From an uncultured Planctomycetaceae bacterium (lineage in GTDB: Bacteria > Planctomycetota > Planctomycetia > Planctomycetales > Planctomycetaceae): a DNA stretch of 37,463 nucleotides. The position numbers and the translations under genes are program-made. Below the pieces are notes generated by a model that saw only the letters and a list, made by a program, of their open reading frames with translations, ran no database searches and was not told where the DNA came from. This document shows positions 17,001-24,418 of this stretch, piece after piece (position 1 is the stretch's first letter; every line of letters starts with the position of its first letter). Location of the stretch: positions 1 to 37,463 of the forward strand of contig CAJWGB010000024.1 of assembly GCA_913031625.1 (NCBI GenBank), in the 5' to 3' direction.

Positions 17001-17313
17001 AGCACTGAATGCTGGCGCTTCATGGCTGCAGCAGCGACTCCCGCATCTGTCCAACCGAAACGCCTACTACTGGTATTATGGAACACAGGTGATGTTTCAT
17101 CTGCAGGGAGAGCACTGGAAGAACTGGAACGCCAGCATCCGTCCGCTGCTTGAGACAACACAGGAAACACAGGGGCCATCTGCAGGCAGTTGGAATCCGG
17201 ACGGCGCCAAACGTGGTCACGCTGGTGGACGTCACTACGTCACATGCCTCAATCTGCTGATGCTGGAAGTCTATTACCGGCACCTGCCCCTCTACCTGAA
17301 CCTGCGACAGTAG
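14002..17313 (+). CDS. Giant membrane-anchored protein with disordered linker and squalene-cyclase-like toroid domain
   Basis: A 1,103-residue protein in three parts. Residues ~24-115 contain three hydrophobic helices (ITLSIASGVFAFAGMVL, QLFLSVGLTLFLLFLTVLI, AVLISLLIHFVICL). Residues ~125-740 are a low-complexity linker, first rich in Gln, Glu and Arg, then in Gly, Ser and Arg, likely disordered. Residues ~776-1095 form an alpha/alpha toroid of the prenyltransferase/squalene-oxidase repeat type, with repeated helices such as VERGLKWLAGHQ, GIRWLLANQQKSG, ALDFIVASQHPDLGGWRY and TVSGW-like turns (VSGWQLMAL). No DxDD cyclase motif is seen, so it is probably a binding scaffold, not a terpene cyclase. 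ATG 14020 is an alternative start. It is coupled to exbD; a TonB-like long periplasmic linker driven by ExbD is a plausible but untested model. Confidence 0.82.
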   Translation: MASLLSMSKEEYAQQGKSTTPAPAITLSIASGVFAFAGMVLRYRPGDPVPISGMDTFVGQLFLSVGLTLFLLFLTVLIRGVMMKRVQWAVLISLLIHFVICLSLRAVFVSVMSPVMGDISAVEEEQEVALPDYGGVESTPSQEQTWQQPSHVEVRQNAEQQLDRQTADVPTNAEPERVESEQNVAEAAVPDRQQQQEQMQDAVDHQIQRTTQRAQADTPDQVQSPNMRTAESNQPRLNAREIERQQADPQNSRRRMEQIDERTEQSLSAASVNARSDVTPQELQSINAQQNRRAPRRTETETESAENIRMADTADVSQSLTGPRSFNVERQTQSQLTERTQSAVPRTGSSSPSLQTVNPSRATNSDSPDFASISGGSAGLPRRTTQNNRNISAADTRVTDTISGQRTGSSGTPVLNAADTAQVSRGQSGLPTQNSGLSGRAGGSGRLMTVRNGPSSLSSGTTGTARGSNQGPSLGAAVGSGNSGGRTAQAGRGVPGAVDTTASLSGSAMGSGQSGNSSGTQTGAGQGSDTVLAGGPSRNASGLGRRTSSLPGSMRSGGTGNSGGGPGSSSDQSVALGAIGRSGLAGRSTDSGARLQGAISGGQSGGRGTGRSGPGVSLPSGALEIAGSPLGGSGSGTTGSSGAGTGRVAPPSASGDIVGGGDGIGGGRLGGPRGATLRRASAGLPGVRSGGGSGLARSRPSLRGSLSGSSLGRRTSSTQSAPTLASSSEIAAMVRRNVPGISNVLTERISATFSMRTPEARKEAVERLGGSKESEQAVERGLKWLAGHQYAAGHWSVHEMNCQDHRCTGHGSSEADAGATGMALLAFLGAGNTHQSGQYTAEVGRGIRWLLANQQKSGDLSATQNEYVRYYSHGLAAIALCEAYGMTKDPQLEQPAQAALDFIVASQHPDLGGWRYKPRTESDTSVSGWQLMALKSGQIAGLQVPSSAFRGVGGWLNRVEDKTAPGRFAYHHHPSYSTTETMTAEGLLMRQYLGARRDDSALNAGASWLQQRLPHLSNRNAYYWYYGTQVMFHLQGEHWKNWNASIRPLLETTQETQGPSAGSWNPDGAKRGHAGGRHYVTCLNLLMLEVYYRHLPLYLNLRQ

Positions 17314-17633
17314 CTTTAGCGTCGAGCTGAGGACATGAGCAAAGGAAACGAGTCATTTGCGAACAGCTCCTTCGCTCACTCGAGGACATTCGAGCTAACG
17401 ACAGACCTGAATCGAAGGTGCTCTGCAGCATCGCAGGCTTGAAGCGGCGATTCGTGTCCCGCAAAAATGGCTTACTGGCGCGAGCAATTGAAAGAACCTC
17501 GTGCCCAGAGACTGAGCAGAAGTTCCATTCGAGACCATGAAGTTAACAGTGCCGGCTTGATTCGTGCCGTGAATCGCGGGATTGGGTTTCGCCCTCAGCA
17601 ACCGGCCGGCTCTCAGTTGCAGACCACAGGGAC
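17314..17633. other. Convergent intergenic region, no gene seen
   Basis: This 320-bp gap separates the toroid gene (+) from the receiver-like gene (-). I see no credible coding sequence. The first ~60 bp can form a loose nested hairpin (GAGCTG...CAGCTC enclosing GCAAA...TTTGC) and contain two imperfect copies of GAGGACATNNGAGC, but there is no T-tract. Confidence 0.35.
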
Positions 17634-18005
17634 CTACCCGAGAACTTCGGAGAGTCTGCTAAGGGTTTCCGGAGCGTTCAGGGCCGCTTTGCCAAACCCG
17701 TATTGCGCCCCGGCAGCCACTGCTTTCTCCTGCCAGTCTGCGAAATTGGAAACCAGCATGACGGGGATCTTCTGCAGTTCCTCATCCGACGTGATCTGCT
17801 CAAGAATCAGCATGCCGTCAGAATAGTCCGCATCCAGTTTTCGATTGATCAGAATCAGGTCAAACTCATGCGATTTAAGCAGTTCAAACGCGTCTTTCCC
17901 GTAGTCGGCGGTTGAGACTACCACCTCGAAATGACGCTGCAGCATCGACGAGATGGACGACTGATCCGGGACACACTGTCCAATGCTGAGCACATGACGG
18001 CTCAT
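17634..18005 (-). CDS. Stand-alone receiver-like domain lacking the phosphoacceptor aspartate
   Basis: A 123-residue CheY-like protein with no output domain. The alternating beta/alpha pattern is clear: HVLSIGQ, FEVVVSTADYGKDAFELL, FDLILIN, PVMLVSN, YGFGKAAL. The site normally occupied by the phosphorylated Asp is Asn54 (LILINRKLD), and the acidic pair at the end of strand 1 is replaced by GQCVPD. The conserved Lys (Lys106) and Ser/Thr position (Ser86) remain. It is therefore an atypical or pseudo-receiver that probably cannot be phosphorylated in the usual way and may act by constitutive binding. The ATG at 18005 has an AGGA ribosome site 9-10 bp upstream. It is divergent from the large TPR membrane protein and convergent with the toroid gene. 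Confidence 0.78.
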   Translation of the reverse strand: MSRHVLSIGQCVPDQSSISSMLQRHFEVVVSTADYGKDAFELLKSHEFDLILINRKLDADYSDGMLILEQITSDEELQKIPVMLVSNFADWQEKAVAAGAQYGFGKAALNAPETLSRLSEVLG

Positions 18006-18234
18006 GGCAAAGTCCTTTTTCCTGAGAGCAGAGCAGTAAAACGGGGCGCGTTGTACCTGATCTGCGGAAATTAGGGAGTTCCGGACGGATCAGAAATGAC
18101 GGATCTGTTCAATCTGAAACGACTCAGGACCTTTTACCAACGTGCTCCTGAGGCCTCTCGTAAGACATTCTGCACGGGGAACCTGCGCGCCAGGACTCCA
18201 GACAGCCCAGAAATGCCGTTCGAAAGCGAATATC

Positions 18235-21200
18235 GTGGCGGAACCCGATTCAACGAACAACGAACTTCCGGAAGACAAATCAACTGCTCCGGAACAGCAG
18301 GACCAGACGGAATCCTCTGAAACGAGCGACACACCGACTGCCACTGAGCCTGTTGCTGAGAGTTCAGAGCCCGAGTCTTCCGAATCAGCCAGTCAGCAGG
18401 ACTCAAACGCTGCGACTGAAGAAGATGAACTTCCTGAAGAGGAAGAGTTGACGCCCGAACTGGTTGAAGAGGAAGCGATTCGTGGCGACTTCATGCTGCG
18501 TTGGGCGGCCGTATTTCTGGCCATTCTGTTTGGCTGCAGCCAGATCGGCAACACCAGCGTTCTGACTCTGATCCGCAGCGGTGATGCCATGCGGAGCGGC
18601 TCATTTCTGCCTCTCGGAGACGATCTGCTGTCGTACTCGCTTGAGGGTGAATCCACAGCCAATGTTTCGTGGATGTACGATCACATCATCAGCCTCGTCT
18701 GGGCGTCCGGTGCAGGTATCGGCCTGACCGTATTCAAGGCACTGGTTGCCGGCTTTGTTGCCTGGCTGCTCGGAAGAATTTCCGTCAACGGAATGCCAAC
18801 ATGGTGGAGTTCGATCTGCGTCGTCCTCGCCATGGGTGCGTGTTCGGTCGACTTTGTCCCAACCCCCGATCTCGCCACCGTGGTGGGCATGACCGTCGTC
18901 CTTTACCTGCTTCACAAACAATGCGAAGGAGAGCTGACAGGTTTTGCATGGAAACCAGGTGCTACCATTGCGATCTGGTGTAACTTCGACAGCCACGCTT
19001 TTCTCGGAGTCATCGCGCTTGCCCTCTTTGCTGTGGGCGTCACGCTTCGCAAATCAATGAGCAGTGATAACGGCGGCACAGCAGACTCACCCGGCACCTA
19101 CTGGACAGCTGCCGCCATCGGCTTTGCAGCCCTTCTGGTCAATCCCTCTCCGCTGGCAAGTCTGCTGACGCCTCTCACAACATACACTGTGGAGTACTCC
19201 AACTTTGCAGAGTTGAAGCCAGTCAGTCCAACCGCACCACTGGACGGTCGCACGGAGTATTTTTCAGTCATTACCAGTGACCTGATTTCAGGATTCGAGT
19301 TTGCCTACGTAGCGGGCGCCGCGGTCATGCTGTGTGCCATCGTCGTGCTGACAATCTCTCGCAGCAAATCTGAACTGCCCTGGATCACTCTGCTGTTTGG
19401 ATTTTCTGTGCTGGCAATGTTCCGTTTGCATGAGCTGCCAGCCGCAGCGCTGGTCGCGGCAGTCGCAGCAGGACTTGCGGGACAGCGCTGGTACGGCAGA
19501 ACATTCCAGCTTGAGTATTCGATCAAGCCATCTGAGGTCCTGTTCTCTCGTGGCGGGCGAGCAGCGACCGTCCTGGGATTTGCTGCAATTGCGTACTTTG
19601 CGGCAACCGGCAATTTGCCAACTCGGACTGCCATTGGAACCGGGTTCACTCAGAATCTGCAAACCACGATCGATGCAACCAGCGAACAGTTGGAAGAGCT
19701 GGCAGATGAGCCCGTATTCCACACCACAGTCTCACAGGGCGATCTCCTGATCTGGCACGGCCGAAAGAGCTTTGTTGACAGTCGCCTGGCACTGTTCGGA
19801 CGACATGGTGATGAAGACTCTGCGATCACACGATTCGATGTCCTGCGACACAGCATCGTGCACCTTGAGCCGACTGCCGAGCAAAAGCAGGCAAAAGAGA
19901 AGGCACGCCAGGAGGCCATCATGCGTGGTGAGATTCCACGGGAAGAAGATGATCGTCCATTCGACCCTCAGTGGAAGGAAACGCTGGATGAGTGGGGTTG
20001 TCGATATGTAATGCTTCGTCTGACACCTCCCACCGATACCCTCTACAACAACTACAAAATCATGATGCAGCACCGTGACTTCGCGCCGATCGAGCGCGGG
20101 TCAGCGTCGGCCGTGTTCGCACTCATGGAAAAATTCGACAAACCTCCCAGGACGTTCAGCACACGGGAACTCGTATTCCGCAACTCAGAAGAAGTCACAC
20201 TGGAACAGCCCGAGTTTGCTCGAGAGCCGGACTTCTACCAGAAGTGGATTTACACCTCGGCAAACCCGGAATGGCCAGCCGCGTTGCTGGAGTGCCACCA
20301 CGCCGTCAAGATCGAAGGTGGGCACGTAGACCCGGAACTCGTCAACTTCGCTCTGTCGAATCCGGGGGGACGTCCCATGGTCCTTGAGTGGCATGCCGGA
20401 CAGCTGCTGGCTGTTCGCAAAGCAAACGAAGTTCTGTCACTCAATCCCCAGAACCCGCTGGCCCATCACCTGCGTGCTCTGGCCTATGAAAAACTGGCGA
20501 TCATTGAGTCCGTCACTGGTGCCGGGCAGTTCCCGCTGCGAGTCAGATACATGCAGGTGATTGCCGGCTTCAGACAGGCCGTTCAAATCGCCCCGGACAA
20601 TCCGGAAGCATGGGAAAAACTGTCGCTGTGGTATCAGCGAACCAACCGACCGGACCTCGCGCTGGAGGCACTCGAGAAGTACATCGAGTACGCCAAAGAT
20701 TACATCGAAAACGAATTGCCGGACGACCGCAAGAAGAAGCTGTACGACAATCAGGAACAACTGACTGCGGCCGTCAATCAGACAAAGGAAGAGATTGAAC
20801 AGGCGGTCGCAGAACTTGCCGAGGATCCGGAACAGCGAAAGCTACAGGTAGAGCAGCTTGTTTTTCAGCTGGAACAAAGCGGATTCGTCAAAGCGGCTCT
20901 CGAGATCGTCAAAGAGAATCGGAGTCTGCTGGAAAACAACCTCCGCATTGAACTCAGAATCGGCACAATGATGCTGGAAGCGGGCGAGTTCCAGGAAGGG
21001 ACCGAGCTACTGGATCGCATCGGATCGCGCGCTGAACAGAGTAAGGGCGACCCGACACTTGCTCAGGTTGACTGGCAGAACGACGTCATGCTCGGTCACC
21101 TCATTAGAGCCAACTACCTGCGTTCAACTGACCTGCTTGCTCAGCGATTCCGAACTGTCAGCGCTGCACAGCCTCTGTCGCCGCTCGTCTTTATTTCACC

Positions 21201-21654
21201 CATCGACTTTACACAGGATCCTCGAGCCATCTTCGCTCCTGACATTCCTTACAGTCAGTGGCTGGTCTGGTCAGGAAAATCGAACGTGGCAAATGACCTC
21301 TGCGAAAAGGAGTTTCTGCAAGCCCTGTTCAAGATTGAGTCAGGGAATACCGCGATCGCGCGTGATGTCATCACCCGACTGATCACCGACGAAGGAAATC
21401 ATCGCTACTACTCACTCGCAACGCTGTACCTCAATCAGCTGACTGATGAAGCTGCGGACATCATCAACAACAGTCGACCGAAGATCACGCCGGAGGAGTT
21501 TGAGTTTCCGGAAATCGACGACGAAGACGATTCAGAAACCACGGAAGACGAAGCAACAGAGGATGCGAAAGTGTCTGACGATTCAGCGAAGAACGCCGGC
21601 GACGCTGCTGACGAGAACAAGTCAGCAACACCAGACGACGCTGATCAGGAGTGA
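18235..21654 (+). CDS. Large polytopic membrane protein with TPR domain (GT-C/PMT-like topology)
   Basis: About 1,139 residues. I prefer GTG 18235 because the stretch before it (frame open to 18142) does not look like protein; confidence in the start is moderate. An acidic, Ser/Glu-rich cytoplasmic tail (~80 residues) leads to the first helix (MLRWAAVFLAILFGCSQIGN). Around ten further hydrophobic helices to residue ~460 follow the layout of GT-C glycosyltransferases, with a GDD in the first external loop (LPLGDDLLSYS). A soluble half follows. TPR-like helices are visible at ~720-830 (QIAPDNPEAWEKLSLWY, RPDLALEALEKYIEY) and more helical pairs to ~1080, then a highly acidic Asp/Glu tail. Activity is not shown; a membrane-bound glycosyltransferase-like or scaffold role is an inference. 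Its stop overlaps the convergent small membrane gene by 10 bp. Confidence 0.78.
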   Translation: MAEPDSTNNELPEDKSTAPEQQDQTESSETSDTPTATEPVAESSEPESSESASQQDSNAATEEDELPEEEELTPELVEEEAIRGDFMLRWAAVFLAILFGCSQIGNTSVLTLIRSGDAMRSGSFLPLGDDLLSYSLEGESTANVSWMYDHIISLVWASGAGIGLTVFKALVAGFVAWLLGRISVNGMPTWWSSICVVLAMGACSVDFVPTPDLATVVGMTVVLYLLHKQCEGELTGFAWKPGATIAIWCNFDSHAFLGVIALALFAVGVTLRKSMSSDNGGTADSPGTYWTAAAIGFAALLVNPSPLASLLTPLTTYTVEYSNFAELKPVSPTAPLDGRTEYFSVITSDLISGFEFAYVAGAAVMLCAIVVLTISRSKSELPWITLLFGFSVLAMFRLHELPAAALVAAVAAGLAGQRWYGRTFQLEYSIKPSEVLFSRGGRAATVLGFAAIAYFAATGNLPTRTAIGTGFTQNLQTTIDATSEQLEELADEPVFHTTVSQGDLLIWHGRKSFVDSRLALFGRHGDEDSAITRFDVLRHSIVHLEPTAEQKQAKEKARQEAIMRGEIPREEDDRPFDPQWKETLDEWGCRYVMLRLTPPTDTLYNNYKIMMQHRDFAPIERGSASAVFALMEKFDKPPRTFSTRELVFRNSEEVTLEQPEFAREPDFYQKWIYTSANPEWPAALLECHHAVKIEGGHVDPELVNFALSNPGGRPMVLEWHAGQLLAVRKANEVLSLNPQNPLAHHLRALAYEKLAIIESVTGAGQFPLRVRYMQVIAGFRQAVQIAPDNPEAWEKLSLWYQRTNRPDLALEALEKYIEYAKDYIENELPDDRKKKLYDNQEQLTAAVNQTKEEIEQAVAELAEDPEQRKLQVEQLVFQLEQSGFVKAALEIVKENRSLLENNLRIELRIGTMMLEAGEFQEGTELLDRIGSRAEQSKGDPTLAQVDWQNDVMLGHLIRANYLRSTDLLAQRFRTVSAAQPLSPLVFISPIDFTQDPRAIFAPDIPYSQWLVWSGKSNVANDLCEKEFLQALFKIESGNTAIARDVITRLITDEGNHRYYSLATLYLNQLTDEAADIINNSRPKITPEEFEFPEIDDEDDSETTEDEATEDAKVSDDSAKNAGDAADENKSATPDDADQE

Positions 21655-22091
21655 CGTCCCCGGCCAAACCAGACTGCAGCAAAGACACCGGCGGCCATCC
21701 GCAGCCTGATGTCCGTCGGAAGATCACCCAGGTCACGAAGAAACTCAAAGAATGAGGTCCCTGCGCGGAAGTACTTCCAGTGCAGCAGCAGGCAGAGAGC
21801 TGCGCCGACCACTCCTGAATAGATGGCAAACGTCCATGAGGCGCGGCGGGACATGAGTCCTGTTCCCAGGCCCACAAGGGCTCCTGGAAGTACGATTGCG
21901 TAGAGTCCATACTTCAGTAGAAATGTGAATCCTGCAGCACCAATGATGACACCGGCGACACTGCCGGAGAGCGCTTTGATCAGCACGGCCGGCGTGAGGC
22001 CCTTTGGTACGGAACTTTTCGGTGCCGGGGCGGAAAAAGATTCCGACCGGGACTCTTCAGACTCTTCTTCCAGCAATTCGCTGTCGTTCAT
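21645..22091 (-). CDS. Small multi-pass membrane protein, function unknown
   Basis: A 148-residue hypothetical protein. A charged Glu/Ser-rich cytoplasmic N-terminus (MNDSELLEEESEESRSESF) precedes three or four hydrophobic segments (ALSGSVAGVIIGAAGFTFLL, GLYAIVLPGALVGLGTGLM, WTFAIYSGVVGAALCLLLHW, RMAAGVFAAVWFG). The Gly-rich helices resemble small-Gly-zipper membrane proteins, but I recognise no named family. It runs convergent to the TPR membrane protein, with the last 10 bp of each gene overlapping, and divergent from the first sulfatase. The good codon structure and hydrophobic pattern make it a likely real gene. Confidence 0.72.
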   Translation of the reverse strand: MNDSELLEEESEESRSESFSAPAPKSSVPKGLTPAVLIKALSGSVAGVIIGAAGFTFLLKYGLYAIVLPGALVGLGTGLMSRRASWTFAIYSGVVGAALCLLLHWKYFRAGTSFFEFLRDLGDLPTDIRLRMAAGVFAAVWFGRGRHS

Positions 22092-22230
22092 GTCGTATCC
22101 TCAGTCAGGCGTCTCTGCACTGAGCAGGTGGGCGATTGTTTTCGTCTGGAGAATCCGGACCGGCAGACATTTTATCGTCGGTTCGCTAACGTGTTGAGGC
22201 TCATTCCTTCCTGAATTAGTGACGAGACCA

Positions 22231-23802
22231 ATGCCCTTCGTTCTCAGACTGAAACTGACCATCGTCATCGCCGCCTGTTGCCTGCCTCTTGCTGGTGCTG
22301 AAGATTCGCGACCCAATATTCTGTTCATCTTCTCGGATGACCACGCAATCAACTCAATTTCTGCGTACCGGGGCCCCCTGGCCAAAGTCGCGCCAACCCC
22401 CGGAATTGATCGTCTGGCAAAGGAGGGAGCCGTATTTACGAATTCCTTCTGCGGTAATTCAATTTGTGGCCCGTCACGAGCAACGATTCTGACCGGAAAG
22501 CACAGCCACAAGAACGGGTTCATGAGGAACACCAGTCGCGGGTTCGACCAGAGCCAGTGGACTGTCTCAAAAACACTTCAGAAAGCCGGCTACAACACTG
22601 CAGTCATTGGCAAATGGCACCTCAAGAGCACACCACTCGGCTTTGACTACTTTGAAGTCTTTCCGGGACAGGGCAGTTACTACAACCCCGTCTTCATTCA
22701 GCAGGACGGATCCAAAAAACGATTCGAAGGTTATGCGACAGATCTGACAACCGAGAAGGCGGTCAACTGGCTGAACTCTCGTGACAAGTCAAAACCATTC
22801 TTCCTGATGTGCCAGCACAAGGCTCCTCACCGAACCTTTTCGCCAGCTCTGCGACACCTTGATGACTTCAACGATGTGGAGATTCCTGAACCTCCCACTC
22901 TCTTTGACGACTACGCAGATCGAAGTGCCACACTCGCAAAGAATGAGATGGAGATCGACCGCTGGTTTGACTGGGCCTATGACGCAAAGGTGCGCAAAGA
23001 CGAACGAGGAGAAGTAACGCTGCCCAAACCTGACCGGTACGGGACGCCTGAATATAACCGCATGACCGACGCTCAGAAAAAAATCTGGGACGCACACTTC
23101 GGCCCGCAGAACAAAGAATTCCTTCACAGGTTCGCTGCGGGAGGAATGTACCACAAAGATGTCGTTCGGTGGAAGTATCAACGGTACATGAAGAACTATC
23201 TGGGGACAGTGAAAGCCGTTGATGAAAGCGTGAGCACTCTGCTGAACTACCTCGATAAGCATGACCTCGCTGAAAACACGATTGTGATCTATTCGTCCGA
23301 CCAGGGGTTCTTTCTGGGAGAACACGGCTGGTACGACAAACGCTGGATGTTTGAAGAATCATTTCGGATGCCATTCCTGATTCGCTGGCCTGGCGTCGTG
23401 AAACGCGGCAGTCGGCCGGAGGAACTGATTCAGAACATCGATTACGCCCCCACGTTCCTTGAGGCAGCCGGGCTGGACATTCCGGACGAGATTCAGGGAC
23501 GTTCACTTGTGCCGGTCATGAGCGGAACCGCCAGGAAGTGGCGTCAGAGTCTGTTTTACACCTATTACGAACTAGGCGAACACGCGGTTCCTCAACACTT
23601 CGGAGTTCGCACGGACCGCCACAAGCTGATGTGGTTTCCAAAGACGCGGGAATGGAATCTGTTTGACCTGAAAACGGATCCGCTCGAGATGAAGAGCGTC
23701 CACAACGCCCCCGGTTATCAGGACGTCATGCAGTCCATGATTGCGGAGTATGACCGGCTGAGGGATCAATACGACGCTCCCGAGATAACCGCCCATCCGT
23801 AG
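22231..23802 (+). CDS. Secreted sulfatase (type I, formylglycine-dependent)
   Basis: A 523-residue exported sulfatase that hydrolyses sulfate esters, most likely on polysaccharides. The ATG at 22231 starts a signal peptide (MPFVLRLKLTIVIAACCLPL, cut near AGA-ED); a GTG at 22219 would add four residues. Active-site features: FIFSDDHA (metal ligands Asp36, Asp37), ICGPSRATILTG with Cys79 of the C-x-P-S-R formylglycine signature, the nearby Lys-His elements GKHSHKNG and IGKWHL, and the late metal site YSSDQGFFLGEHGWYDK. The C-terminal part (RTDRHKLMWFP, WNLFDLKTDPLEM) is the usual sulfatase subdomain. Cys79 must be oxidised by a formylglycine-generating or anaerobic sulfatase-maturing enzyme, neither of which is here. 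The subfamily resembles S1 heparan/mucin-type sulfatases, but the substrate is not determined. Confidence 0.93.
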   Translation: MPFVLRLKLTIVIAACCLPLAGAEDSRPNILFIFSDDHAINSISAYRGPLAKVAPTPGIDRLAKEGAVFTNSFCGNSICGPSRATILTGKHSHKNGFMRNTSRGFDQSQWTVSKTLQKAGYNTAVIGKWHLKSTPLGFDYFEVFPGQGSYYNPVFIQQDGSKKRFEGYATDLTTEKAVNWLNSRDKSKPFFLMCQHKAPHRTFSPALRHLDDFNDVEIPEPPTLFDDYADRSATLAKNEMEIDRWFDWAYDAKVRKDERGEVTLPKPDRYGTPEYNRMTDAQKKIWDAHFGPQNKEFLHRFAAGGMYHKDVVRWKYQRYMKNYLGTVKAVDESVSTLLNYLDKHDLAENTIVIYSSDQGFFLGEHGWYDKRWMFEESFRMPFLIRWPGVVKRGSRPEELIQNIDYAPTFLEAAGLDIPDEIQGRSLVPVMSGTARKWRQSLFYTYYELGEHAVPQHFGVRTDRHKLMWFPKTREWNLFDLKTDPLEMKSVHNAPGYQDVMQSMIAEYDRLRDQYDAPEITAHP

Positions 23803-23912
23803 GTCAGGTTTCAACCTGACTCGAAAGAGCAGACGATGCGGAGCCATCCTGCACGGCTACCGGCCGCAGACGCCTGAGCCCCTCACGTTGCGGCGTCAGG
23901 TTGAAACCTGAT
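23803..23912. repeat. Two related palindromes in a convergent gap
   Basis: GTCAGGTTTCAACCTGAC (23803-23820) begins directly after the sulfatase stop codon, and GTCAGGTTGAAACCTGAT (23895-23912) lies just before the DUF952 gene's end. They are both internally palindromic and near reverse complements of each other, with about 74 bp between. They may form a shared terminator or a REP-type element; no T-tract follows. Confidence 0.6.
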
Positions 23913-23928
23913 CTGCCTGACCGTCAAT

Positions 23929-24270
23929 TCACGCCTCAATGTCTTCCGGAAACACGTGCTGTCCGTTCGCGTCTAGGGGAAGGTCGACCACCCAAACAGC
24001 GAGTTCCGTCTGCAGCGTGCCATAGAGATGAGGAAACAGATCACCACCGCGGGAAGGCTCCCACTTCAGGCTTTCTCCCAACAGATCCTCATCAAATGCC
24101 ACCAACACAAGGCCTGGCAAGCCAGTGAAATGTTTGGCCGCGGTTGCGCGCACCTGGTGGGCCGCTGAAAAATGGATAAACCCGTCCTGAAGGTCAATCG
24201 GAGCTCCGTGATAAAGCCCTTCAGCGCACGCATCCTGCCACTCACTCTGCGAGCAGATCTTAAAAATCAT
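23929..24270 (-). CDS. DUF952 family protein
   Basis: A 113-residue cytoplasmic protein matching the small DUF952 (PF06108-type) family. Its signatures are the opening MIFKICSQSEWQDACAEG, the central DGFIHFSAAHQV, and the end PHLYGTLQTELAVWVVDLPL. The function of the family is unknown. ATG 24270 is preceded by an AGGACT ribosome site about 9 bp upstream. The gene is convergent with the sulfatase and divergent from the PVC dehydrogenase; nothing ties it functionally to either. Confidence 0.88.
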   Translation of the reverse strand: MIFKICSQSEWQDACAEGLYHGAPIDLQDGFIHFSAAHQVRATAAKHFTGLPGLVLVAFDEDLLGESLKWEPSRGGDLFPHLYGTLQTELAVWVVDLPLDANGQHVFPEDIEA

Positions 24271-24418
24271 GAATTGGAGTCCTGTCTGACACGAGTCGCC
24301 CGGAACGGTGACTCAGTGGAATTCGTGATTGGGATTTGTGATATTACAAGAGGCTCATGTCAACGAATGAGCTGTACTGATCTCCTGTTAATGTTCTTCC
24401 TGATTCCGGAGTCGTTTT

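Noticed and set aside
14002-17313. True squalene/terpene cyclase
   Set aside because: Toroid-type repeats are present but no DxDD-like catalytic motif was found, and the domain is tethered by a very long linker to membrane helices, unlike known cyclases.
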